64,000 nt of DNA. Source: Lachnospiraceae bacterium (lineage in GTDB: Bacteria; Bacillota; Clostridia; Lachnospirales; Lachnospiraceae). The notes beneath the pieces are model-generated. The model ran no database searches, had not been told where the DNA came from, and worked only from the letters and a program-made list of their open reading frames with translations. The stretch spans positions 1 to 64,000 of the forward strand of contig JAFZRY010000027.1 in NCBI GenBank assembly GCA_017619615.1, read 5' to 3'. Within the stretch, counting starts at the first letter, position 1, and each line of letters begins with the position of its first letter. Position numbers and translations under genes: made by a program. This document shows, piece by piece, positions 23,481 through 32,391 of this stretch.

Positions 23481-23990
23481 ATGTCATTCTGGCAGGTGAT
23501 AGGCAAAAACCTTCTGGGTTTCGATCTTCTGATCTTTCTGCTGGCGGCCGGCAACGGCGTCTGCTATTATTTCGCGCGGCTCTACGCGGACCAGCTGTAT
23601 AAAAAACTGAATCTGCTGGTGTTTGTGCCTTCGCATAAGCACGACCCGGAGAAGGTGGCGCGCGCCATCCGCAACATCGACGAGGCGGAAGTGGTGGCGC
23701 TGCGCAAAAAATCGGAGGCGTTTTATTCGATCTTCGCCAACCTGACGGCTATCTTCCCGCTGATGGGGATTCTGGGGACCGTCGTGTCCCTGCTGCCCAT
23801 GGTCGCGGAACTGACCGACATGCAGCAGAATTTCTTTGCCGCCCTGACCTCCACATTCTGGGGGCTGGTCTTTGCAATCATCTTCAAACTGCTGGACGGC
23901 TTTCTGTCCGCCCGGCTGGAGGACAACGACAAGAACGTCGACCTGCTGCTGGAGCGCCGCGAACTGCTGAAGGATGAGGGGAAGCCGTGA
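23481..23990 (+). CDS. MotA/TolQ/ExbB-like proton-channel protein
   Basis: 169 residues. A first membrane helix (LLGFDLLIFLLAAGNGVCYY) is followed by a cytoplasmic segment and then a second and third helix with the family hallmark FPLMGILGTVVSLLPMV and FFAALTSTFWGLVFAIIFKLLDG. This is the three-helix ExbB/TolQ core without the long tail of MotA or ZorA. In the family, five such subunits surround two ExbD-type helices and use ion flow to drive rotation or force. Start ATG after AAAGGAGG. Its stop overlaps the next start (ATGA at 23987). An ExbB-like motor in a presumably single-membrane Firmicute has no TonB-type outer membrane partner, so its load is unknown. Confidence 0.85.
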   Translation: MSFWQVIGKNLLGFDLLIFLLAAGNGVCYYFARLYADQLYKKLNLLVFVPSHKHDPEKVARAIRNIDEAEVVALRKKSEAFYSIFANLTAIFPLMGILGTVVSLLPMVAELTDMQQNFFAALTSTFWGLVFAIIFKLLDGFLSARLEDNDKNVDLLLERRELLKDEGKP

Positions 23991-24628
23991 AAAACAAACG
24001 GACCATTTTCATAGAGCTGACTTCGCTGCTGGACGTGATCCTGATCATGATCTTCGTCCTGCTCATGCAGGCGCGCACGCAGACCGCGCAGGCCATGGAC
24101 AAGGCGGCGGAGGAGGAAAAAGCCGCGCAGGAGATCAACCGGGAACTGGATCAGGCCCGGGCGGAATACAGCGCGCTGGAAGAGGACGCCCGCACCCGGG
24201 AGGAAGGCCTGCAGGAGGAGATCGCGGGCCTGAATCAGGAGATCGGGCAGCAGCAGGAGGAGATCGACGGCCTCAAGCGCCGCATGTCCTCCCGCGAACT
24301 GGTACTGGACAACAGCCTGCTGCTGACGCTCAGCGTGACGGAGGACCGGCGGATCCGCCTGGAAACGGCCGACCGGGAGGAAGCCCTGATCCCCTACGAC
24401 TGGGCAAATGAGACTTACGCGGTCAACCGGCTGCGCAGCCTTCTGAGCGAGGGCCTCTGCGCCGCTTCCGGCCGCGCTGTTTTCCTGGTCTTCCAGTACG
24501 ACCGGGAGCAGATCTACAAGGCCGAATATGACATGATCCTGCGGCTGGTCAATGAAATGAAACTGGAGGCGAAGCAGCAGGAGATCCCTTTGAGTTTTTT
24601 GGAATTAGACATACAGGAATCGAACTGA
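23987..24628 (+). CDS. ExbD/MotB-like stator protein with coiled coil
   Basis: 213 residues. A single N-terminal membrane helix, FIELTSLLDVILIMIFVLLM, carries the aspartate (Asp17) expected for proton transfer in ExbD/TolR/MotB proteins. A coiled coil follows (about residues 38-100, repeated EEE/QEI heptads, ending LNQEIGQQQEEIDGLKRR), then a small outer domain (about 105-213, LVLDNSLLLTLSVTEDRRI). The long coiled coil between helix and domain is unusual for ExbD. Overlaps the upstream gene by 4 bp, so a one-to-one functional pair is likely. Not a MotB: no peptidoglycan-binding OmpA motif seen. Confidence 0.8.
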   Translation: MKNKRTIFIELTSLLDVILIMIFVLLMQARTQTAQAMDKAAEEEKAAQEINRELDQARAEYSALEEDARTREEGLQEEIAGLNQEIGQQQEEIDGLKRRMSSRELVLDNSLLLTLSVTEDRRIRLETADREEALIPYDWANETYAVNRLRSLLSEGLCAASGRAVFLVFQYDREQIYKAEYDMILRLVNEMKLEAKQQEIPLSFLELDIQESN

Positions 24629-24643
24629 TACAGGAGGTGCGTG

Positions 24644-25327
24644 ATGGAAGAACGGGGAAAACCGAAATTCGGGATCCATGAAGCGGTCGGAGAATCCATA
24701 GAGAAAATGCTGAGCGGCAGCGGGGCGGCTCCGAAGAAGGGCGGGAATCCGCCGGTGCCGGAGACTCCGCTGCAGGAAAAAATGGCCCCGCAGGGGCCGG
24801 CGCTGGAAAACGCAGCCCCGCAGGGGAATGCTCCGCAGCCCCCGGCTTCGGGCGGCGGGAATCAGAAGCACGATGAGAAGGAATCTCCTAAAAAGAGCAG
24901 CCATACAACTGGCAAGGCGGCCGGCGCGGTACTTCTGCTGGCCCTGCTGGGCGGCGGTCTCGGCTTTGGCCTGGGCGGCCGGTCCAACGGCGGGCAGGGA
25001 GGATCGGAGACCACCCCTCCCGCGGTGACGCAGGAAGCCACAGGCCAGCCGACGGAAGCACCGACGGAGATCCCGGATACCCCGGCTCCCACGCAGGAAA
25101 CGACGGCAGCCGAGGAAGGCGTTCTGACAGTCACCGTCAGGGAAAACGGGATCGAATACAACGGCCGCACACTGACCGTGGCGGAACTGGAGCAGGCGCT
25201 GCTGACGGATTACAAGGAAGGCGACAAGATCCGCCTGATGGATGACCATGCCATCAAGGCCGTGTACGATGAAGTGACGGCGCTGCTGGATAAACTGAAA
25301 ATGCCGGTGGAAACGGCAATTCCGTAA
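24644..25327 (+). CDS. Membrane protein with an ExbD-like extracytoplasmic domain
   Basis: 227 residues from ATG 24644 after AGGAGGTGC. A Pro/Gly/Gln-rich cytoplasmic segment (about 25-85) is followed by one membrane helix (GAVLLLALLGGGLGFGLGG), a Thr/Pro/Glu-rich outer linker (TQEATGQPTEAPTEIPDTPA) and a folded C-terminal part: LTVTVRENGIEYNGRTLTVA, then KIRLMDDHAIKAVYDEVTAL. This order of strands and helices resembles the periplasmic domain of ExbD/TolR. It may be the force-receiving part of the motor encoded by the two preceding genes. The linker composition suggests a cell-wall-spanning stalk. Third gene of the trio. Confidence 0.7.
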   Translation: MEERGKPKFGIHEAVGESIEKMLSGSGAAPKKGGNPPVPETPLQEKMAPQGPALENAAPQGNAPQPPASGGGNQKHDEKESPKKSSHTTGKAAGAVLLLALLGGGLGFGLGGRSNGGQGGSETTPPAVTQEATGQPTEAPTEIPDTPAPTQETTAAEEGVLTVTVRENGIEYNGRTLTVAELEQALLTDYKEGDKIRLMDDHAIKAVYDEVTALLDKLKMPVETAIP

Positions 25328-25346
25328 AAGAATCAGAAAGGATCGA

Positions 25347-26288
25347 ATGAATATCAGACGAGCCGGCGCCGGGGACGTGGAAGCGGTCATGGAATTGATC
25401 CGCCGACAGACCCGGCGTCCGAATGAACAAAGAGCGGAACATGGCGCGGCGCAAAACGGTATCGATATCGGTGTCGCCCGGTATTTCCGGGAGAATATCA
25501 ACTCGTTCCTGCTGGCGGAGCAGGACGGCCGCCTGACCGGTGCGCTGGCGGTATTTGATCAGGATTCCGCCTGGAAAGACCACGCCGCGGCCTGCTATCT
25601 GCAGCACCTGGTGTCCGACGCGGAGCATCCGGAGAGCAAGGCCGCACTGCTGCATTTTGCGGAAAAAATGGCATCCCTCCGGGGATGCTCTTTGTCGCGG
25701 ATCGTGCTGCCCCTGAAGGACCATGTGCGGGCGGATCTGCTGGAATCGATGGGATACCGCGCCACCGGCATTTTCCCGCTGGGCAGATCCTGGCTGGTGA
25801 AACGCGAGAAGGATCTGCGGCGCGAGGCGCCTCCTTACGACGCAGGCGGCTTTTTCGATTCGGAAGGCCTGCAGGACGGGGAGATCCGACTGGTGCTGGA
25901 GAAAACGTCTCCGGCGGATCCGGAGCGGGGCCGCGTGCCCGCGTATCATTTTGCGATCTGCGGGGAAGGCGGAGAACGCATGGGCTGGTGCAGTCTGCGG
26001 ATCGGCCACTGCGAGGCGCTGTATTACGCGGGCCATATCGGCTACGGGGTGGACGAGCCTTATCGGGGCCGCCATCTGGCGGTGCGCGCCTGCAGATTAT
26101 TGTTCCGCCTCGCGGACAAACACGGCCTGGGCTACGTCCTCATCACCTGCGACCCGGACAATCCGGCCTCCCGCCGCACCGCGGAACTTGCGGGCTGCGA
26201 ATACCTGGAGACCGCCCCGCTGCCTGAGTGGCACGATCTGGCGAAGGAAGGGTTCCGGGAAGTGTGCGTGTACGGGAAAAAATTGTAG
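25347..26288 (+). CDS. Tandem GNAT-family N-acetyltransferase
   Basis: 313 residues. The N-terminal half (1-150) starts as a GNAT domain (MNIRRAGAGDVEAVMELI, then SFLLAEQDGRLTGALAVFDQ), and the C-terminal half (about 150-313) carries a second domain with an acetyl-CoA loop at GYGVDEPYRGRHLAVRACRL and the closing CDPDNPASRRTAELAGCEYL. The second domain looks catalytically complete; the first has a weaker CoA loop. Substrate unknown. It lies 19 bp after the ExbD-like membrane gene and may belong to the same transcript. The ATG follows GAAAGGATCGA. Confidence 0.85.
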   Translation: MNIRRAGAGDVEAVMELIRRQTRRPNEQRAEHGAAQNGIDIGVARYFRENINSFLLAEQDGRLTGALAVFDQDSAWKDHAAACYLQHLVSDAEHPESKAALLHFAEKMASLRGCSLSRIVLPLKDHVRADLLESMGYRATGIFPLGRSWLVKREKDLRREAPPYDAGGFFDSEGLQDGEIRLVLEKTSPADPERGRVPAYHFAICGEGGERMGWCSLRIGHCEALYYAGHIGYGVDEPYRGRHLAVRACRLLFRLADKHGLGYVLITCDPDNPASRRTAELAGCEYLETAPLPEWHDLAKEGFREVCVYGKKL

Positions 26289-26370
26289 AAATCAGGAACT
26301 GCTTGTCCGAAAGTCTCTCTTCTCAAACGTTATTGTAATGAGACGGCGGGACAGGAGGGCAGTTTTCCGG

Positions 26371-26404
26371 GACAGGGGGGACGAAAAGGACCGTTCCCCC
26401 TGTC
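26371..26404. repeat. GACAGGGGG hairpin, family-B repeat and probable terminator
   Basis: A perfect 9-bp stem (26371-26379 with 26396-26404) encloses GACGAAAAGGACCGTT. The minus strand reads AACGGTCC, related to the GGACGGTT core seen again at 33.57, 41.30 and 47.64 kb. It lies between the GNAT gene and the ABC exporter. Confidence 0.6.
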
Positions 26405-26430
26405 TCTTTCCGGAAAGGGAAAAAAAACGG

Positions 26431-26459
26431 TTGACTTATCGGTCTATTTATGATAGACT
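26431..26459 (+). promoter_or_regulatory. Promoter of the ABC exporter cluster
   Basis: TTGACT (26431-26436), 17 bp, TAGACT (26454-26459), about 50 bp before the first permease gene. The -10 box is weak. Confidence 0.5.
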
Positions 26460-26507
26460 TCGCAGTAACAAGAAGTGTTCATCGGATAAACGAACGGAGG
26501 AAAGTAT

Positions 26508-28577
26508 ATGAATATACGCATCCGTTTATTGCGAAAACCGCTGACCACGTTTCTGTGGCTGCTCCTCACCGCGCTGATGAGCGCGTTCCTTTTAGTGGGC
26601 TTTTCTCTCTGGTTCTCCACCTCCCGCCTCGCAGAAAACCTGGATAAAAACACGATCGCCGTCGCGGTCCGTTCGGATCAGGCCCTGCTTTCGCGGGGCA
26701 AGGCCATCGTTCCGGAAGAACGGTATTTCACCCAAAAGGACAAAGCGTATCTGGAAAGTCTGAACAGCGTCAAAGCCGTGCGGAGCCACACGCTGAGCGG
26801 CGCCGTGATCCCGCAGCTGACGCCGGTACTGGAGATGAACCGGTATAAGAGCTATGAAGCCGCCGGAAATCCGCTGCCGTACTGCAATGCGGTGATCGTG
26901 GGGACTTATGTTCAGAAGGTGCATGCCACACCGGGCTATCCCATCCAAATGACATTTGAGGTGAAGGATATCCTGCTGATCGGAGAAGAATATGAGCGAT
27001 GCCGGGCGGCTGAACGTCTGAAAGAAACCGGAGCCGTTACTGTCGTGACGCTCGCGCCTTATGACGATGACGGAATCGTCACCTGGGAAACAGATCCGGA
27101 CATAGGCTTTGGCTTTGGCTTTGACTTCGGATGGGTCACGTGGTTTGAAGAAGGCCGGACATATGTGTTGGCGGGATATTATGACCCGGGCTTCCATCTG
27201 ATCAATGCAGCAGGGGAGCTGATGCAGATGTCCGGAAACAGCCAGGTCCTGTACATGAACGAACTGCAGGTCCGGGATGGTATGCTGTGGGGCTTTAACC
27301 GCCGGAAGATCCCGGCAGAGACCTGGATCCAGGAACAGAGCGGCGCACAGATGACCGGGACTTTCTCGGGATCTTATATGATTGAGGCGGCAGAGGATTA
27401 CGCTCTGCCGGCCGCGGAACTCTGGGAAGACGATCCGCAGCGCTTCTTCGAGGAAACGCCTCACGACGCCTGGCGCACTTACCGGGACGTGTGGGAGAAG
27501 CAGCAGCACAGCCTGCCCGTGATCGGAACGGAGCATCTGGAATCCATGTACGCCTTCATGGCGGACCGGGCGAAGATCAGGGAGGGTCGCAGCTTTACCG
27601 AAGAAGAGTATGAGAGCGGCGCGAAAGTGCTGATCCTCTCTCAAATGCTGGCGGATCAGTGCGGCGTAAAAGTGGGAGACAAACTCTCTCTGACCCAGTA
27701 CCTGAGTTATTTCGGCGATTACGGCGAGATATCGGACAGGACTGTAGGCATGAGGGCCGGGCAGTATTATAACGATCCTTCCGTGGACATCATGAACCTG
27801 AATCAGGACTACGGCGCGCCGGAGGAGGAATTTACCGTCGTGGGGACGTATGAACTGCTGAGCGCCTGGACCTACGGACCGTATGATTTCGGCCCCAATA
27901 CATTGTTTATCCCGAAAAAAGCCCAGATCGGCGGGGCGTTCGGCGAGATCCCGGAAACGGAGGAGGGAACGGACATTTACGGCCTGCTTCTTTCCGTGGA
28001 ACTGGTGAACGGCCGGATGGATGAGTTCATGACACAGATCGAGGGCAGCGATTATGAGCAGCAGTTTTTCGCGTTTGACCAGGGCGTCGAAGGCGCGCTG
28101 AAGAATATCAAAGACATGACCTCCTCCATGGAGCGTCTGTTCTATATGTCGGCTTTCGGCTGGCTCCTGTTCCTGCTGCTGTACCTGCTGATGTTCCAGG
28201 GGGCTGAGCGGCAGACGCTGGGCTCCATGCGCAGCCTGGGTGAGCCGGTGAAGCGTACGGCCGGATATCTGTTCGGCGGCGGCTTCCTGGTGGCGCTGGG
28301 CGGCGTGTTCCTCGGAACGGCGGCCGGCGCGCTGGTGCTCCGGACCGTCCAGCAGGGGATCCTGCGCGATGCCCTGGCCGGACTGGATCAGGCTATGGAG
28401 GCGGAAGCGCTGGCGGCCGCGGAGGAAAAACTGATAACGATGCATGCGTCCAGCAATCTGACGCCTATGCAGCTGCTCCTGTTGGCGGCCGGACAATTAC
28501 TGATCCTGACGATCGCCCTGCTCCTGCACGCGGCGGTCCTGTCCCGCCGGCATCCCCGGCACCTGATGGAGGGCTGA
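26508..28577 (+). CDS. ABC transporter permease, FtsX/MacB type (first of pair 1)
   Basis: 689 residues. One N-terminal membrane helix (FLWLLLTALMSAFLLVGFSL), a large extracytoplasmic domain (about 45-525), then three C-terminal helices (LFYMSAFGWLLFLLLYLLMF, GYLFGGGFLVALGGVFLGTA and a last span near 645-670). This is the FtsX/MacB architecture used for export or for mechanotransmission across the envelope. Strikingly similar to the permease at 30436: both share RLLRKP at the N-terminus, AVRSHTLS, GNPLPYC, KQQHSLPVIGT and LFLLLYLLMFQGAER. Start ATG after AACGGAGGAAAG. Four bases separate it from the next permease. Confidence 0.88.
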   Translation: MNIRIRLLRKPLTTFLWLLLTALMSAFLLVGFSLWFSTSRLAENLDKNTIAVAVRSDQALLSRGKAIVPEERYFTQKDKAYLESLNSVKAVRSHTLSGAVIPQLTPVLEMNRYKSYEAAGNPLPYCNAVIVGTYVQKVHATPGYPIQMTFEVKDILLIGEEYERCRAAERLKETGAVTVVTLAPYDDDGIVTWETDPDIGFGFGFDFGWVTWFEEGRTYVLAGYYDPGFHLINAAGELMQMSGNSQVLYMNELQVRDGMLWGFNRRKIPAETWIQEQSGAQMTGTFSGSYMIEAAEDYALPAAELWEDDPQRFFEETPHDAWRTYRDVWEKQQHSLPVIGTEHLESMYAFMADRAKIREGRSFTEEEYESGAKVLILSQMLADQCGVKVGDKLSLTQYLSYFGDYGEISDRTVGMRAGQYYNDPSVDIMNLNQDYGAPEEEFTVVGTYELLSAWTYGPYDFGPNTLFIPKKAQIGGAFGEIPETEEGTDIYGLLLSVELVNGRMDEFMTQIEGSDYEQQFFAFDQGVEGALKNIKDMTSSMERLFYMSAFGWLLFLLLYLLMFQGAERQTLGSMRSLGEPVKRTAGYLFGGGFLVALGGVFLGTAAGALVLRTVQQGILRDALAGLDQAMEAEALAAAEEKLITMHASSNLTPMQLLLLAAGQLLILTIALLLHAAVLSRRHPRHLMEG

Positions 28578-28580
28578 GCC

Positions 28581-29723
28581 ATGATGTCTACGGTATTCAA
28601 ACGCATGCTCCGCCGCCCCTGGCTTTCCCTGGCCGGCCTGATCCTGGCCGCCGCCCTCTGCTTCGTTCTCTGCTTCCTGGTGCGCTACCGGAACGCGCAG
28701 GCCGCGCAGCTGGAAGAGATCCGGAACAGTTACGTGGTCCGCGGCGTCGTGACGGACGCGCGGGGCACGAAATCCAACAACCTGTGCCTGAACCGGATGT
28801 GGCTCGAATTTATCCAGGACGAGGAAAAAGGCCTGGGCTCTTATATCACGGACGTGCGGCTGATCAAAAACCTGGAGTCGAAGTCGGAACTGGGGACGGC
28901 GCTGGCCGTCGGCGTGAGCAGTCCGCAGACGGACAAACGGCTGGACGCCGCGCTGGACGGCGGATACTATTCGGAACGGGAAGATTTCTTCGAAACCAAG
29001 GATTTCTGCTGCCTGGTCCCGGAATTCGTTTATGAACGATACGCGGGGCAGCAGCTGGCCTGCGTCCTGACCAATCCCTACACCTCCGCCGGCCTGGGCA
29101 GCGTGGGCGACAATAACGGGACGGAATTCAAACTGGACGTCGTGGGCTGGTACAAGGGCGACGGCGAGGATATCATCCTGCCTTTCCCGGCGGCGCAGCG
29201 CCTGGGCGGACGCCTCACCAATACCGTGAGCGTGGACGCCATCAGTTTCGCCCTGAAGGACAACAGCCAGGCGGACCTGGTGCGGGAGATCGCGTCAAAA
29301 GAATTCATCCAGCCGGATCCCTCCTCCCTGTCCTTCCGCCCGGGCCTGACCGTGCAGGACCGTCAGTACCGCGCCGCCCTGACCGAGATGGAGCAGAACG
29401 TCCGCCGCACCGAACGCCTGCTGCCGGTCAGCGCCTTCCTGAGCCTGGCCGCCGGCTTTTTCCTGGGCTTCCTGTCCGTGCGCGGCGAAACGCGGACCTA
29501 CGCGCTGATGCGCACGCTGGGCGTCGGGGCCGGCCGCCTGACCGGTATGGTATTGTTGGAGCAGCTGCTGCTCCCGGCCGTTGGTGCACTGGCCGTCGGC
29601 CTCATCATGGGACAGCCGCTGCCCGCCTTAGTCTATTTCGCCTGCCACGCGGTGGGCTGCCTGCTGGCGGTGCTCCGTCCGGCACTGGCGGCGCCGACAA
29701 AGCTTTTGCGCGTACAGGAATGA
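28581..29723 (+). CDS. ABC transporter permease, FtsX type (second of pair 1)
   Basis: 380 residues. N-terminal helix (WLSLAGLILAAALCFVLCFL), outer domain, and a C-terminal group of helices starting SAFLSLAAGFFLGFLSVRGE and ending ALVYFACHAVGCLLAVLRPA. Closely related to the permease at 32392 (shared MLRRPWLSLAGL-type N-terminus, LTVQDRQY, RGETRTYALMRTLGV, LAAPTKLLRVQE end). Either of two adjacent ATGs (28581, 28584) could start it. Forms a heterodimer partner for the upstream 689-residue permease by analogy with other split FtsX-type exporters. Confidence 0.87.
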   Translation: MMSTVFKRMLRRPWLSLAGLILAAALCFVLCFLVRYRNAQAAQLEEIRNSYVVRGVVTDARGTKSNNLCLNRMWLEFIQDEEKGLGSYITDVRLIKNLESKSELGTALAVGVSSPQTDKRLDAALDGGYYSEREDFFETKDFCCLVPEFVYERYAGQQLACVLTNPYTSAGLGSVGDNNGTEFKLDVVGWYKGDGEDIILPFPAAQRLGGRLTNTVSVDAISFALKDNSQADLVREIASKEFIQPDPSSLSFRPGLTVQDRQYRAALTEMEQNVRRTERLLPVSAFLSLAAGFFLGFLSVRGETRTYALMRTLGVGAGRLTGMVLLEQLLLPAVGALAVGLIMGQPLPALVYFACHAVGCLLAVLRPALAAPTKLLRVQE

Positions 29724-29762
29724 CGTGCTATAATCACCCAAGGACATAACAGGAGAAAAACC

Positions 29763-30446
29763 ATGGAAAACGTATTGACCGTACAGAATGTGAGCTTTTC
29801 TTACCGCAACAAATATCAGACCGTGAACGCCGTGAAGCGGGCGGACTGCTCGTTCGAGCGCGGCAAAGCCTACGCCATCGTGGGCAAGAGCGGCAGCGGC
29901 AAGACTACGCTGCTGTCCCTGCTGGCCGGCCTGGAACTACCCGGCGGCGGGACGATCCTCTTTGACGGCAAAAGCACGCAGGAGATGGACCGCGACGCTT
30001 ACCGGCGCGACAACGCGGCCGTGATCTACCAGAACTACAATCTTTTTCCGCTGCTCACGGTCATGGAAAACGTGCTGTATTCCATGAAACTGAAGGGCGT
30101 TCCGAACAAAGAGGCGAAGGAGCGCGCGGAGAAAGAACTGGCGGCCGTGGGCATCACTCCGGACCAGTTCAAGCGCTTCCCGCCGCAGCTGTCCGGCGGC
30201 GAGCAGCAGCGCGTCGCCATCGCGCGGGCCCTGGCGGCCGGCAACGAGATCATCCTCGCGGACGAGCCCACCGGCAACCTGGACGAGGGCAATTCCGAGC
30301 AGGTCGTGGACATCCTGCTGCGCCTGGCCCATGAAGAGAACCGCTGCGTCATCATCATCACCCACGATGCCGAGATCGCCGCCCGGATGGACGCCATCTA
30401 CACCATGCGCGACGGCGTGCTGGAGGGAGAGGAGCATGAACAGTAA
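29763..30446 (+). CDS. ABC transporter ATP-binding protein (LolD/MacB type)
   Basis: 227 residues. Walker A GKSGSGKTTLLSLLAG, Q-loop VIYQNYNLFPLL, signature LSGGEQQRVAIARAL, Walker B IILADEPTGNLDEGN and H-loop IIITHD are all intact. This is the only ATPase among four permeases, so it must serve both pairs. Start ATG after AACAGGAG. Its end overlaps the next permease start by 11 bp. Confidence 0.95.
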   Translation: MENVLTVQNVSFSYRNKYQTVNAVKRADCSFERGKAYAIVGKSGSGKTTLLSLLAGLELPGGGTILFDGKSTQEMDRDAYRRDNAAVIYQNYNLFPLLTVMENVLYSMKLKGVPNKEAKERAEKELAAVGITPDQFKRFPPQLSGGEQQRVAIARALAAGNEIILADEPTGNLDEGNSEQVVDILLRLAHEENRCVIIITHDAEIAARMDAIYTMRDGVLEGEEHEQ

Positions 30447-32388
30447 GATCCGCCTGCTGCGGAAACCGGTCACCACATCCCTGTGGCTCATCTTATGCGC
30501 TGCGGTCAGCGCATTTCTTTTGATGGGCATATCGCTGTGGTATTCCACCGGACAGCTGTCGCGGACGCTCAGCGAGAGCCACACGGCCGTCGCAGTGCGG
30601 ACGGATCAGTCCATGGTGGGGGAGCCGCGGTATTTCACGCAGGAAGACAAAGCCTGGTTCGAAAGCCTGGATTCGGTGAAGGCGGTGCGCAGCCATACGC
30701 TGAGCGCGGCGGTGTCGCCGTCGTTTTCGCCGCTGGTGGAGATCAGCCGGTTCAACAGTTACCGGAGCATGGGCAACCCGCTGCCGTACTGCCACACGGT
30801 GCTGCTGGGGGAGGTGTATCAGAAAGAAGTCAGCCAGGGCATCCTGTACGTGAAGTTCTGGCTGGGCGATATCCTGCTGCTGGGCGATGAGTACGTGCGT
30901 GGCGAGATCGAGCAGGTATTGCATTATCAGCGGCAGTTTTCCGTGGCGGTCAATCTGGCGGCGGATGAAACCGCCGGAGATTTTTTTGAGAAGGGCAATG
31001 CCTACATCGTCTGCGGGTATCTGGATCCCGAAACGCATTTTTCGCGGACCCGTGATTACCTCGTGACGGACAGCCGCGCGCCCGGCCACATGCTGCTGTA
31101 TACGGGCTTTGCCGTCCGCGAAGGAGAGATCCTGCGCGGCTACGTGCCGTCTTTCAAGGAGGAAGCGGACGGGAGTCAGAGCCTTTATGAGACCTATTCC
31201 TTCCCGGCGGCCCAGTGCCTGGGCCCTGCGGAGGAGTTTATCGGGGGCTGGGAGCCGGGCGACGACGTGATGGATCCCGGTATCTGGGGCGATTTCCGCG
31301 CCGCCTGGGAGAAGCAGCAGCACAGCCTGCCCGTGATCGGCACGGACCGGCTGGAGTCGCTGTACGCTTTCCTGACCGGCCGCTGCAGCATCCTGGAAGG
31401 CCGCAGTTTTACGCAGGAAGAATACGAACAGGGCGCCAAAGTCCTGATCTTATCCGAAAAAGAAGCCTCCATGCAGGGCCTGAAGGTGGGCGACACGGTC
31501 AGACTTTCGCAGTACGTGCTCGCCTATGAGGAGCCCGGCGGCATAGGCTCGGCGCTGGTGAAGCAGCGGGCCGGGTACCCGCGGAACAACCCGGTCATCG
31601 ACATGCTGAATACGGAACAGACCTACGGGGCGGAAGAAGAGTTCACCCTGGTGGGGATCTATTCGATGCTGGGCGAGTGGTCGCGCGGGACGTACGATTT
31701 CACGCCCAATACCGTGTTTATCCCGCGGAAGGCGCAGACCGCCGGCGCGGTCGGGGAGATCCCGGCGGAAGCGGGCGGCGACGACATTTACGGGATGCAG
31801 CTGTCCATCGAACTGGTAAACGGCCGCGTGAACGAATTCATGCTGGAGCTGGATAAGAGCCCGTACAAGGGACAGTTCTATCCGTTCGACCAGGGCTACG
31901 AGGACGTGCAGAAGAGCATCAACGACATGGCGGCGTCCATGACGCGCCTGCTGGTGATGTCCGTGCTGGCGTTCCTGCTGTTCCTGGTCCTGTACCTGCT
32001 GATGTTCCAGGGCGCGGAGCGGAAGACGCTGGGGACCATGCGCTCGCTGGGCGTGACGCCCCGGTCCGCGGCGGCGTATCTGTTCGGCAGCGGGTTCGCG
32101 GTCGCGGCGCTCGGCACGGTGCTGGGGACGGCGGCCGGCGGGCTGATCACGCGGATCGCGCAGGACCGGATCCTGGCGGAGGCGCTGGCGAATATCGACC
32201 GCACGGTGCGCACGCGCGGGCAGGTGATCACGGAGGAAGCGCTGACGAAAATGGTGCAGGACAGCGGGCTGTCCGTTGGCAGACTGGCACTGCTGGGGCT
32301 GGCGGAACTGCTGCTGATCAGCGTGCTGCTGTTCGCGCAGGCGCGGGTCCTGGCGCGCCGGGATCCCCGGAAACTGACGGAGGGCTGA
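30436..32388 (+). CDS. ABC transporter permease, FtsX/MacB type (first of pair 2)
   Basis: 650 residues from ATG 30436, which follows GGAGAGGAGC and overlaps the ATPase end. The upstream-open frame is antisense-like and rejected. Same architecture as the 689-residue permease: one N-terminal helix (SLWLILCAAVSAFLLMGISL), a large outer domain, then three helices (LVMSVLAFLLFLVLYLLMFQ onwards). It keeps the same blocks in the same order but is shorter in the outer domain, so the two arose by duplication and then diverged. Four bases separate it from the next gene. Confidence 0.88.
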   Translation: MNSKIRLLRKPVTTSLWLILCAAVSAFLLMGISLWYSTGQLSRTLSESHTAVAVRTDQSMVGEPRYFTQEDKAWFESLDSVKAVRSHTLSAAVSPSFSPLVEISRFNSYRSMGNPLPYCHTVLLGEVYQKEVSQGILYVKFWLGDILLLGDEYVRGEIEQVLHYQRQFSVAVNLAADETAGDFFEKGNAYIVCGYLDPETHFSRTRDYLVTDSRAPGHMLLYTGFAVREGEILRGYVPSFKEEADGSQSLYETYSFPAAQCLGPAEEFIGGWEPGDDVMDPGIWGDFRAAWEKQQHSLPVIGTDRLESLYAFLTGRCSILEGRSFTQEEYEQGAKVLILSEKEASMQGLKVGDTVRLSQYVLAYEEPGGIGSALVKQRAGYPRNNPVIDMLNTEQTYGAEEEFTLVGIYSMLGEWSRGTYDFTPNTVFIPRKAQTAGAVGEIPAEAGGDDIYGMQLSIELVNGRVNEFMLELDKSPYKGQFYPFDQGYEDVQKSINDMAASMTRLLVMSVLAFLLFLVLYLLMFQGAERKTLGTMRSLGVTPRSAAAYLFGSGFAVAALGTVLGTAAGGLITRIAQDRILAEALANIDRTVRTRGQVITEEALTKMVQDSGLSVGRLALLGLAELLLISVLLFAQARVLARRDPRKLTEG

Positions 32389-32391
32389 GCG

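Noticed and set aside
23481-24628. Zorya defence genes zorA/zorB
   Set aside because: The ExbB-like protein lacks the long ZorA tail, the partner lacks a peptidoglycan-binding OmpA domain, and no ZorC/D/E gene is nearby.
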